Assembly (NCBI GenBank): GCA_905221605.1
Contig: CAJNDS010002478.1
Span: forward strand, 26,729 to 90,728
DNA: 64,000 bases
Reading direction: 5' to 3'
From: Symbiodinium natans
Lineage: Eukaryota; Sar; Dinophyceae; Suessiales; Symbiodiniaceae
Position 1 is the first letter of the stretch, and each line of letters begins with the position of its first letter. The notes beneath the pieces are model-generated. The model was not told the DNA's origin. It searched no databases and saw only the letters and a program-made list of their open reading frames with translations. The position numbers were made by a program, and so were the translations under genes. Shown in pieces: positions 1 to 9,367 of the stretch.

Positions 1-2458
1 GGACAGAGGGACGGGCGATCTCCCCGTCGCAAGGCTCAAAAGGGGAAGAAGGAGATGAGCCCTCGGAGGCGACAGGGAAGGCAGCAGCTGACAGAGCACC
101 ACAACGTTGGACGCATGTGACCACGATGAAGATCCGAGCCCAGGAGGCAAGGGGCCTCGAGAGCTTCAGGACAGCAAGCGCGTGGCACTGATCGACAGTG
201 AAAGCTTTGTGAATCGCAACAGCTGCTCTCTCGGGGAGCTCCCTGAAGCGAGTGGGAGCATCTGCAGTATTCAGTCTTGTAGGAGCAAACCCTATGGCTA
301 AGTATAAACCAAAAGCGAGCTGGAGCGCGGCAGCCCGCTGAAGGGCAGGAGTGAGCGCCCTCGAGGTCGATCGACCTTTTGCCAGGGCACTCTTTGCGAC
401 AGAAGAGTCGGAGAGCGCCGTGACTCGTGCGTCAGGCTCCTCCCGCGCGATGTTTCGCAACAGAGCAACAAGCGAAGCTAGCTCCAACACGTTGATGTGG
501 CTAGAGGACCGCCAGGGTATGACGGTTGTGACCTCCCATTTTGCCGCACAAAGGCAGTCATTGATAATGATGTTCTCAATGCCAGGGCGTTCACGCTGCT
601 GAGGGGCACCAATTGCCTCAGCAAGAGTTTTTGCAATCTGGTACGCAAGACCAGGGCAAAAGGCAGCGGAGCCTTGACTGGCGGCCTTTTGGAGCCCTGC
701 GTGAGGGTGACCCCCCCTGCACTTTAGCTCAAGCCGGTGCTTTGGGATTCCGAAGCCAAGGAATCGGAACTCCTTTCGGTGGGGACTCCCATACCTGCAA
801 CTAGCAAGATGCCACTCCTCGACTCCATTGCGACCTGCGACGGCCTTCCACCATCTTGTCCAGGCAAGCCTTGACAGTCTTGGCGTCACGAAGAGCGTGG
901 GGACGTCCCAGTACCAGGCGATGCAGAAGAAAGCTAGGCATCGTTGAGCAAGCGCGCTCCCGATCTTGATCCTAGACTGCCCTCGGCTGATTCTTTCAGA
1001 TTTCGCAGGAGTGCCCAGTTTGGGGTAAGCAGCAAGGCTGAAGGTGGCGCAAGGAGGGGAAAGAAAGAGCGACCTAGCTCTACCCGAAGAAAGCATAGAG
1101 CCAAGCCAGACTCCGAAAGATGCATCGAGGATGTCAAAATGTGGGCTCTCAGAGATGTCTATGGGAGGCCCAACAACAAGCCCAAGCTCGGAGGCCTCCT
1201 TTGAGACGACAGCGGATCCTCCACATATCTCGATGAGGTCAAGGATGAACTCAGGTGCTCTGGGAATGTCCTCAGGATCAAGATGTGCCTCACAATCCTC
1301 GTCGGAGAGAGGGATGCCAGCTGCCCGGCAATTTGCCCGCGCAGGGAAGTCAAGACGGCTGTAGCCCCCCTTCCTATCGCTACTCAACCAAAGGCTTCGA
1401 CTAAGGTCTCGAGGGATGGTAGTCTTGCATATCGCACCCCGGCCAAGTGAGGCATCAGTGGCGTAGAGAGACTCAGAGTGCTCGGCACAAAGGTCGGAAG
1501 CGAAGAGCGGCATGAGGGCTCCACATAAGGCAAGCTCTTGGGCAGTGCGCCGGGAGAGGCCAATAGGCCTCTTCATGTCAGATGGGCAGGCGGTGGTCTT
1601 GGCAACAGGCTCAAAGACCTTAGACAGGAGAACCATGCAGCACCTTCTAAACATGGCAGCGGAGACAAGGGCCCCAGTGAGTTTTGACAAGAGGAGCGGG
1701 GACGAAATAGGGAGCCTGGCCGCACGCAAACAGAGGACAGCAAGAGGTAAGCGCCGACTCAGGGGCGCAGCAGCCGTCACAAGGCCATTTCTTACGGCAG
1801 CGTCTCCAGAGATAACTTCGGCTCCGATTGCTTTGAAATTGGTGGCGCCAATGACGTCTTTTTCGGGAGATCCCATGACCTCCTCAGCTTTATACGCGCA
1901 GATCGCGGCTCGATGGAGCGCAGCGGCTTGGGTCTCCTCAGCTTTAGTAGCAGCTGGCACCACAGAGAGGCTGACAAAATCGTCGATGACAAGAGCAGCC
2001 CAGGTGTCAGACAAGGGAGCAGGACATCCTCCGAGAAGCCACTGTCCATCAGGCAAAGCGCCATAGAAGGAAAGGAGTTGGGAGTGAGCCTCGAGGGCGT
2101 ACTCCACGCCTAAATGGTCGCCTTGGAAAAGAGACATGAAGCATGGAGTGACCTCCGAGGGCACGAGGACGCCTTTTCTCTTGTTGTGGGAAGCGACGTC
2201 GCAGCTGGCGAGGCGGTGGCCCTCGAGCCCACAAGTGAGAAGTGAGTGGGCCTGTTCGGCATAGCTCGCGTCATGAGGCGAATCCACAGAGCTGGAACCC
2301 TCGGCATCAAAGGACTCGGGCGAGAAGGAAAAACCCAGGGCATTTGAACACGCCCTCTCCTCCGAGACTCGCATCTGGCGATAGAAATCCTTGCGGTCGC
2401 TTGTAAAAGCAACGACTTTCTGGGAGTATCTTTTCACGAGGAGTGAGACCAGCTGGGC
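1..2458 (-). pseudogene. Reverse transcriptase and RNase H region of the retroelement (partial)
   Basis: The frame stays open for about 819 codons from 2458 down to base 1, which is far from chance. Visible motifs: 'TSDRKDFYRQ' near 2380-2406 (reverse transcriptase motif A region, catalytic Asp), 'FQGDHLGVEYAL' near 2105-2140 (motif B region) and 'LVIDDFVSL' near 1975-2000 (the xxDD motif C with both catalytic aspartates). Further on, 'YATDASLGRGA' near 1450-1480, 'HINVLELASL' near 470-498 and 'NTADAPTRF' near 235-262 fit an RNase H of the DIRS/Gypsy type, where a final 'ADxxxR' motif is typical. The frame is the same as that of 2459-4027, separated only by one TGA. The 3' end of the protein lies left of the window. 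Confidence 0.82.
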
Positions 2459-4027
2459 TCAGCACGGTAGGTTTTTGGAGGGTCCACTGATAGAGTACTC
2501 AAGACAATTCTGGGCCCTGCGGTCCCCTATCTGCCTGTCCCTGGAATCATCCTTGAATGCGTTGAAAACGCGGCAAGCAGTGCGCAAGTTGGGCGGGCCC
2601 CGCTTGAGGTGCAAAATGTTCTGTGTGGACCAGAGGAGAGCCAGTCGATGGTTCTCTGTGGGACTCTCAAGACTAACGTCCGGAAGATCTGCCCAAGTGG
2701 GGTCAAGGCCATGTTGCAGTATCTTGGGTTCTTGGTACGGCAGCCATAATACGCCATCTAGCCACAGCTTTGCGTCCCAGTTTCCCCTGCCACTGATCCT
2801 CAGTCGGGAGACATCGAGAGGCCTGTAGGGCTGGAGCTGGGGCAATGAACTGTCAGGCTGAATTGACGGCACAGTGTCAAGAAGCAGCTTATCCTTACCG
2901 AAAGAACCCGGACCCTTACCTAAAGAACCCGGACACCCAACCCCAGGTTGCGCAAGTGGCACATGTGCAGGAAGCGGCTTACCCCTGGGCAGGGGATTAC
3001 CTACGGAACCACTAGGGTCACTAAGGAAGGGATAGGCCTTAGGGTACCCAACCCCAGCTGCTGGCTTGGATCGCGCCAGCGTCGCAGGTGCAATGCACGG
3101 CTTACCCCCGGGTGGAGGATTACCTACAGAACCTGAAGAGCTAGGGAGGGGTCCAGGCTTAGGGAAACCACTTAGGCACGGCAGTGCCTGAGCGCAGTCA
3201 TCATGGCCAGCCAAGGCAGATGGCACAGCTGCGGGGGACGGCTTACCCCCGGGCGAGGGATTACCTAAAGAACCCGACGAACTAGGGAGGGGTCCAGGAT
3301 TAGGGGAACCAACCCGGCTGAATGCGTCATGTGGAGATTCATGGGCTGGCCTCACTATGTCAGCAGTAACAAGGCCAGAACTCACAACCTTCGGAGGCGG
3401 GCTGGGAAGTCCGTGGCCGGCCTGCGGTTCACAGAAAGGCTCGTCCAGCATGGAGGACGCGTAAGAGCCCTGGCTCGAGGCGCATATAGCAGAAGCAAGG
3501 TGCTCGAGCTCGAGAAGTTTGCAAACTAATTCAGGACCCGACCTGCCAGGTACCAGAAGCATCTGCTCCTGGCGGGAGTCACACGCTATCAAGAACTTCC
3601 AGATGCGTTTAAAGCATCGCCTCTGGTGGGGATTTGGATGTCTCCACAGCAGCTCGGTCTGAGAGGGCCACTTCAACTGGTCATGAAGGAAATTCAAAGC
3701 CATAACGACACAGTGGAGGGCGCGCCGCAATCTGAGCCGACGCCACTCAGATTTAGCAAGCCGTGGGCCACTGCTCTGGAAGATGCCCAAGAAAGGGGCC
3801 GGCAGTGGAAAGATAGCGGAAGCTGGGGCAGTGCCGCAGCGGCTGTGCGGAGAACGGAAAGAAAAAGCCAGGAAAGCCGAGAATGGAGTCCTGGTGCGGA
3901 CCAACCACCTCGGCAGGGCAGCAAAGAAAGAGGAAGCCGTGCAGACTTCCGAGAGGGCAGCGTGCACAACGTCGGCTGATGGTGGTGGGGGCAAGCCACA
4001 AAGGGGCGCCGTCGCCACTCGTATCAC
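2459..4027 (-). pseudogene. Retroelement linker and pre-RT domain
   Basis: A 522-codon frame ending in TGA at 2459-2461. Its first ~60 codons are probably out of frame with the original protein, since the upstream segment 3753-4718 overlaps in another frame. The middle is a basic helical region (WRRLRLRRALHCVV, near residues 91-104), then a long Pro/Gly/Ser linker holding about four imperfect repeats of the type 'PGPLPSSSGSxGNPxPGGKP', and finally a globular part with 'LQPYRPLDVSRLRISGRG', 'LWLPYQEPKIL' and 'DRQIGDRRAQN' that leads directly into reverse transcriptase motif A beyond the stop. The linker repeats may have expanded by slippage. It is part of the same polyprotein as its neighbours. 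Confidence 0.7.
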
Positions 4028-4718
4028 CAGACAGAGCGGGCGGCCTCATTGGGCCGGCTGCTGTTGCTTTTTCCGAGGGGGCTTCTTTGGACTGGCAGCC
4101 TTCTGGGGCCTGTCGCCTGGGGCTTCGGAGCCACTGTGCGAAGCCCTTCCTTTTTGGTTTTCCAGCCTGCGACTGGTTATCACCTCGAGCTCCTTCATGT
4201 AAGCAAAGGACAACGGCCACCCATCGTTGAGCAGCCAGCGGCGCGAACGCTCTTGCCTGAATCCGCGTTTGAAGAGCTCTGTCCGAGAAGAGGGCGGCCG
4301 GCGGTTCTTCCAGAAAGGTCAGCTGAAACCCTAGGTCGAGCCGACCACCGTGTAGAGCACCCTGTTCCAAACAAACGGCCAGGAGGGCCAGGTGGTCTGC
4401 CGCCTGGGCAGTCTTTCCAGCCTGCATCGCGTCCAAGGCATTTGCAACCTGGAAAGCCAGAATACCTAGGTCCTTTGCGCGGTGGAATCCTCCGAATCTC
4501 TCCCAATACCTCGTAAGACAGACTCCGTGGCTCAAGAGCTCGGCCGGATCGGAAGAGTGGCTGCTGGCAGGGGACATGCGGCGGGCCATGTTTTGGAGGA
4601 CAGCGTGGTAGAAGACGCCTTTGTTGCTGGCGAGCTCCTCCTGCAGCTTTGCCTCGAGCCCCCACTGATGCTCCGGGCAGGCTGAGATCCGCGGTGTCTC
4701 CTGTGGACAGCTGTGCAA
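3753..4718 (-). pseudogene. Retroelement helical Gag-like segment
   Basis: A 321-codon frame with an amphipathic, mostly helical composition: 'KLQEELASNKGVFYHAVL', 'NMARRMSPASSHSSDPAE', 'GVCLTRYWERFGGFHRAKD', 'DLGILAFQVANALDAMQA' and 'ADHLALLAVCLEQGALHGGR'. The last ~80 codons look out of frame. It follows on from 4195-5220 and precedes 2459-4027 in the element, each junction being a frame change inside an overlap (around 4650-4720 and 3960-4030). I infer a structural, Gag-like or capsid-adaptor role from its position before the reverse transcriptase; there is no zinc knuckle. Confidence 0.6.
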
Positions 4719-5220
4719 CCAGAGCTGTGAGTGCTTGGGACTGCGCCAGCACCGCCTGAGCCAAGGGTGACTCGGAGCTCTGGGGATTGGCTAGGTTCTC
4801 GGCAGCCTCCTCGCACTCCTGTTCTGGGAATGTCATGAGGGTGTGCGGCGGGGCTGCAGTTGGACGACGCCCCGGGGGAGGACCGATTAGCCCACCAAGC
4901 CCTGCGGCCGGGAGGAACTTTGGGGAAGCTCCGAGCCCCAGCGGCGCCGCAAGCTGAGCCACAGTGGAACTAGGCCCGGCAACTGGAGGGGGCGAAGGCT
5001 GCAGCAGTTGCTGCTGTTGTAAGGCTGCCTGCGCCTTTGCTAGCTCCTCGACCTGAGCAGCCAGCCCCGGGATCACTGCCGTGATCTGCTGAAGCTGCTG
5101 GGCGAGCAGCACCGTGGTGGGTCGCTTCGGTTTTGCCACAACAGGGTTTGCAGACTTTGCGGTAGCGGTATCCAAGCCGGCGGCCCGCTGCAGAGGATCT
5201 TCCCTGCTCAGCTTGAGCAC
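4195..5220 (-). pseudogene. Retroelement Ala/Gln-rich N-terminal segment
   Basis: Roughly the first 170 codons look native: 'PKRPTTVLLAQQLQQITAV', 'LAAQVEELAKAQAALQQQQ' (a likely coiled coil), a Pro-rich stretch with 'GLIGPPPGRRPTAAPPHTL', then 'SPLAQAVLAQSQALTALVAQ'. After about 4700 the composition changes to Gly/Arg/Pro-rich, as expected after a frameshift, and the protein-like signal moves to the overlapping frame 3753-4718. A stop in the same frame near 5269 separates it from the preceding part. Confidence 0.55.
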
Positions 5221-5636
5221 GGGGCGCTTCCTGACAGGTGGAGGGAGCTTACACCACTGCTTCCGGCCTCACCTGGCCTTTGGGTCGCTGATCATGGCCA
5301 CCTTCGGTCCCGACGATGTGAAGGTGTTCAGCGAGGCGCCTTCCCTCTTTGTGTACGAGCATGCTGGGAATGGAGACTCAATCGTCGAATCCCAGGCCAT
5401 TGTCCTGCTAAAAGGAGAACATGGTCTCCTGCTACTGCTGCCTGCGGGGGCCATCCCCGAGGAGGAGTTGGTCCAGGGGGTTTTGGTCCCAGTGCCCGAC
5501 TTACTGGGCCCTTCTCGGGTTATAGAGGTTGGTGCTGTGCGCCTGGTTGGTTCAGAGGTGGTTCCTGTTGCAGATATGGTGCTCACCGCATTGCTTGTGG
5601 ACTTCTCAACCGCGGTTCTTGCCAAGCTTTACGCCG

Positions 5637-6143
5637 TCAACCAGGCCGAAGATCCCGAGTTGCACGCGCTTCACTTTCCGATGGGAAAGCGTGCGAGACC
5701 ACGGGGCTTCCCTCAAGGGGACCGACAGCGGAAGAGAAGGCACGATAAGTGCGGTACAAAGCAGGCTCAAAGTTACCCCCCCCAACCACACAATAGAACT
5801 TGGGTGCCAAGGGGATCGTGGGCGAAGGCAAGGGTGAACCAACCCTGTGAGCAAGGACTTCTCTCGCCCAGCACCCGGCACGCCACGCTCGGCGGATCCG
5901 ATCTTCACCACTGAGTTGGCCCGTCACGGACAGGCCTCGGCCCAACACCAAGAGATTGGGAGGGCAAGGAGGGAAGGCGGCCTCAGTACCTGCTCGGCCC
6001 ACAGTAGGGTCCGGGGCCCTGGGGGCCTGCAATTGCACCTGGGAAGCGGCAGGGACCGATTGGGATACGTGACTGGCAGGATCAGGAACAGGAGAGTTCC
6101 CACGGGGCGACTGCACAGGTTCCTGATGGTTCTGGCACCTCAA
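5637..6143 (-). pseudogene. Retroelement viroplasmin / RNase H1-N-like domain
   Basis: The C-terminal half contains 'APKFYCVVGGGNFEPALYRT', followed by 'YRAFSSAVGPLEGSPVVSHA' and 'AFPSESEAR'. This is the pattern of the caulimovirus viroplasmin / RNase H1 N-terminal fold: a 'FYVVxxGxxPGIYxTW' opening strand, then a 'V.GF.GA.YK.F.S..EA' half, which binds RNA-DNA hybrids in characterised proteins. The upstream portion ('LVLGRGLSVTGQLSGEDRIR') may be a linker. The frame ends at a stop at 5637, where decay or a frameshift cuts it from the downstream segment. The domain assignment rests on pattern only. Confidence 0.5.
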
Positions 6144-6496
6144 AGTCCTGCAGATGGGCCAGGAATGCGCTCACCTCAGGAAGCGGACCCCTAATAGTAA
6201 CCTCAAGAGAACCAACCCTAGTAGTTAACGGAAGATCCCTATGACCCTGGCCTTGCATGCAAATATCCGCGCAGCCGCGGATTGAGGGCTTGCTCTTGGC
6301 CCACCTGTGTGAAGGAAGGCCTGAAATGGAAGAAAAGGCAGGCAGTGGAGACAGCGCCACAGATGAAGCCAAGGAGAAGGGCGAGGACAATGGTCGGCCA
6401 AGAAGCGGGATGACAGTAGAACGGACAAGCCAAGCCGAACAAGTTCGTACTCAAAGCCCGAACCCCGAAATCCAATCCGAAGGACAACCAATCCAT
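6082..6496 (-). pseudogene. Retroelement N-terminus with one transmembrane helix
   Basis: An ATG at 6496-6494 opens 'MDWLSFGLDFGV', followed near residues 33-56 by the hydrophobic helix 'TIVLALLLGFICGAVSTACL' and the basic 'HFRPS', so the polyprotein would begin membrane-anchored. This frame stops at 6239; an overlapping frame (to 6082) continues the protein-like sequence with 'VGSLEVTIRGPLPEVSAFL' and 'AHLQDFEVPEPSGT'. The frame change lies around 6240-6290. I choose 6496 as the start because it is the first ATG giving the hydrophobic helix and upstream sequence has no coding look. Confidence 0.55.
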
Positions 6497-6725
6497 AGAA
6501 GCTTGAGGCGGCGCATCAGACGTACTCTCCTTGCTTATGTCAGACGTCAATATAGCCGTTTTAAACTGCAAGCGGGTTATGGGCTCACGATTACGCTACC
6601 AGCACGGGCTTTTGGAACCGTGCAAAAATGGTCTATAGGGCCACGATTACGCCACCAGCACAGGTTTTTGGGTAGCCCCGAAAACGTGTTTCAACGTGTT
6701 CAAACACCACAGATGTTTCCCCTGC

Positions 6726-6766
6726 GACTGAATAGCTCGCGCCATGACGCGAGCTGTCTGGTCATC
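6726..6766. repeat. Palindrome copy 1 (imperfect)
   Basis: A diverged copy of the hairpin described at 7481-7524, with arms 'AATAGCTCGCGCC' and a mutated right arm 'GACGCGAGCTGTCT'. Confidence 0.75.
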
Positions 6767-7480
6767 AGGACACAGAAGGGGTGCTGGTTGCTTACGACGT
6801 CACCCTACAAGCGCGAAGGGAGGGGACATACGACAAACTTCGACCAAACCCTACGAGCACAAAGGGAAGGGACATACGACAAACCTCGAAGGGATGCGTT
6901 TTTACTTCTACAATGTTCTGAATCCCAAAGCTTGGGTGCTGTTTGCGTACGCTCGGTCCGCAAAAGCAGGATGCTAGTTGAGCACGCTCGGTCCACAAAA
7001 CTTGGGTGCTATTTGAGTATGCTCGGTCCCGCAAAGCAGGATGCTAACTGAACACGCTCGGTCCCCAAAACTTGGGTGCAATTTGAGTACGGCCCCGCAA
7101 AACAGGATGCTAGTTGAACACGCTCAGTCTTTTCGCACACACAAGAACCAACCAAGACGCCTCTTTGAAACCTTGAAACCTTAGATGCCGGGCGCTTCAA
7201 GCACGTTCTGGTTCTAGGGTTTTCGAGCACGCTTGGAGGGGACAGGCGACAAACTTCTAGGGCCCTCACCAAACCTCACGAAGGGAGGGGACATACGACA
7301 AACCTCTAACAAATATGTTTTTACTTCTACAGTATTCTGAAAGTCCATATGTTAGGAACAACAGAGGATGTTTTTTGCGCTTGTATAGAACTTTTTCGCA
7401 GAGCAAACACAGGCTTCTGGGCGCAAAACACTAGCCGTGACAACGTGTTTTAACGTGCTGAAACACCATACATGTTCCCC

Positions 7481-7524
7481 GATGACCGAATAGCTCGCGC
7501 CATGGCGCGAGCTATTTGGTCATC
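7481..7524. repeat. Palindrome copy 2, perfect 28-bp core
   Basis: Bases 7489-7516 are a perfect palindrome centred on CATG, with left arm 'AATAGCTCGCGCCA' and its exact reverse complement on the right. With one mismatch the symmetry extends from 7481 to 7524. Copies flank the same context at 6726, 7716 and (half only) 8131. Confidence 0.9.
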
Positions 7525-7715
7525 AGCGCGCAGAGGGGGCCGGCCCTGGCGGGTTCTGGGGCCACGATTACGCTACCAGCACAGGCTTTTGGAACCATGT
7601 TAAGATGTATGCGGGCTTCAGGGCCACGATTACGCTACCAGCGCAGGCCGTTAGGGGCAAAACACTAGCCCTGAAAACGCGTTTTAATGTGTTGAAACAC
7701 CTTAGATGGTGCCCT

Positions 7716-7758
7716 GCGACCAAATAGTTGGCGCCATGGCGCGAGCTATTTGGTCATC
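7716..7758. repeat. Palindrome copy 3 (imperfect)
   Basis: Same hairpin with a few changes in the left arm ('CAAATAGTTGGCGCC') and an intact right arm. Confidence 0.75.
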
Positions 7759-8130
7759 AGGGCACAGAAAAGGCGCTAGCTGCTTACGACGTCACCCTAC
7801 GAGCGCGAAGAGAGGGACATACAACAAAGTTCGAGGGCCCTCACCAAACCCTACGAGCACAAAGGGAAGGGACATACGACAAACCTCGAAGGGATATGTG
7901 TTTACTTCTACAGCGTTCCAAAAGCGCGGTCCCCAAAACTTGGGTGCTATTTGAGTACCCTTGGTCCCCAGAAAGCAGGATGCTAGTTGAACACGCTCGG
8001 TCTCCCAAACTTGGGCGCTGTTTGAGTACGCTCGGTCCCCAAAAGCAGGATGCTAAATGAACACGCTCGGTCCCCAAAACTTGGGCGCTAGTTGAGTACG
8101 CTCGGTCCCGAAATTTGAATACACTCAATA

Positions 8131-8794
8131 GTGACCAAATAGCTCGCGCCTGGGGCGTTTGAACGCCCGGGTTTTTTACCTTTGGCAAAGACACAAGCGC
8201 CGACCATGGAAAACATCGAGAAAGCGTGCGCGGATTGGTTTCCGGGCATGGGAAATACAGAGGTTGACACACGAGCAAAAAACGTCATGCCTGCACGTCT
8301 ATGCCTTTGGGTCTCATGGCGCTGCATGACTCACCTATGAAGGGGCGAGCACTGAAGTTTAGGGTAACCCTAAGCGCCCTGCCAAATTTTCTGTCGCGTT
8401 GTTGTTTCATGTGTTTTCCCTGTCTCTACAATCTTACCGTTTGGCGTCTTCGCCAGCATTTGTTTTTTGTATTTTGATAAGGAAAAACCTCTATTTCCAT
8501 TGTATTTTTACTAGGAAACCCTATTTAGGAAAGAAAAACAGAAGGTTAAAACCAAAAGGAACAAGCTAAATAGGGGGCCCTTAGAAATTCGCCAAGCCTA
8601 CACAGCCATGCCAAGCACAAAAAGGTATCGGCCTGGGCTGTGGAACGTTGCCCGGTCGCCAGACTCCTGCTCCGGGAATCAGACAATCCCCAAGCAAGCT
8701 GCATGCCAAAACTCCGGTTCTTAATGCCCCAACACTGGAACCCAACCTATCCACCCCATTCACCCCCAAGCAAGCAAGCACCGTGGCTAGAAAC
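8131..8794. other. Non-coding stretch with half-palindrome and small hairpin
   Basis: Starts with a left arm only of the palindrome (8131-8150), followed by a hairpin 'GGGCGTTTGAACGCCC' and a T run at about 8155-8176. The rest, to 8794, is AT-richer and holds no convincing reading frame; parts of it are probably intron or 3' flank of the kinase gene on the minus strand. Confidence 0.4.
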
Positions 8795-9367
8795 CCCGGT
8801 CCTCCATGAGCTTCGCCAAGCCGAAGTCGCAGAGACGGACGCCTCCACAAGGAAGGTTGTCATCGTTCTCGCCTGAAGAGAGAATCGACAGTGTATTAGT
8901 GTGTTGGATATGCTCTCGCAGGGAACTATCCTTGGTGCATTTGTGCGGTTGCAAGGTTTTGCTTTTGTCGGCCTCAGAAGGCTTTGGGCCAGAGACCTGT
9001 GTGCACACATGTAGGCGGGACGGGATCGGGGCAGTATGTGTTCGTATATAAGCACGTTTGCTGCAAGTAGCAAAGATCTCTCACAGCTTGGTAAGACTCA
9101 CGTTTAAAGCTCGATTGAGGATATCCCACAGACTCGAATGCTGGAATGTCCCCCGTCCTTCCCAAACCCCATGAAGGGCTGCAAAAGAGCTGCCGTGCCT
9201 CCGTCGAGCCCGAACCTCAGTGTATTCTGGCTATCGGGTCCCCTCCATGCGAGTTTTACATGCTCCTTGGAGCTGAAATCGGGCAGGGCTCCCAGCAAGA
9301 TGTTCGAGGGCTTCAGGTCTCGGTGCGCCAGCCCAACGCGGTGCAGCTCAGCAAGGGCGCTTGCCAC
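8795..9367 (-). CDS. Protein kinase catalytic core, two exons
   Basis: Exon A (9260-9367) follows 'GTCCCAG' and encodes 'VASALAELHRVGLAHRDLKP' then 'SNILL', which is helix E and the catalytic loop HRDLKPSN with catalytic Asp, Lys and Asn. It ends at GTAAAA after 'SSKEH'. Exon B (8795-8872) follows a pyrimidine-rich 'TCTCTCTTCAG' and encodes 'VRLCDFGLAKLMEDR' with the Mg-binding DFG motif, then a GT donor. The two motifs are in the order and distance of Ser/Thr kinases. The exact splice choice in exon A is uncertain (a GA donor after 'NILL' would also keep frame). The N-lobe and the APE segment are not found nearby, so the gene is either spread over long introns or broken. It could phosphorylate Ser/Thr; no subfamily can be assigned. 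Confidence 0.7.

Larger units (their letters stand above)
1..6496 (-). mobile_element. Decayed dinoflagellate-type retroelement, truncated by the left edge
   Basis: Reading leftward from an ATG at 6496, consecutive reading frames encode, in order, a single membrane helix, a short beta-rich segment, a viroplasmin-like domain, an alanine/glutamine-rich helical region, a Pro/Gly linker, a reverse transcriptase and an RNase H. The order is kept but the frame changes about five times, and there are stops near 5269 and at 2459-2461, so this copy is almost certainly dead. From 5270 to 5636 I cannot assign the right frame. The last frame is still open at base 1, so a C-terminal part lies outside the window. 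From memory only, dinoflagellate genomes carry many proteins with this order that end in a tyrosine-recombinase-like domain; that was not checked. No LTR or target-site duplication is visible near 6.5 kb. Confidence 0.8.
6597..8110. repeat. Duplicated repeat block with tandem subrepeats
   Basis: The string 'CCACGATTACGCTACCAGC' and its variants occur near 6585, 6640, 7562 and 7623, and long stretches at 6.75-7.13 kb are repeated at 7.78-8.11 kb, including 'AAGGGAAGGGACATACGACA' and a tandem ~70-bp unit built on 'CTTGGGTGCTATTTGAGTA' and 'GCAGGATGCTAGTTGA' (6935-7120 and 7915-8110). Short frames across the block exist on both strands but follow the repeat period and show no recognisable protein. 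Confidence 0.8.

Noticed and set aside
5114-5914. Plus-strand frame of 266 codons with a protein-like look
   Set aside because: Antisense to the retroelement, whose domains read on the minus strand on both sides; no recognisable domain on plus.
8150-8180. Hairpin followed by T run as a transcription terminator
   Set aside because: Bacterial-type terminators are not expected in this nuclear DNA, and it sits at the edge of a palindrome repeat.
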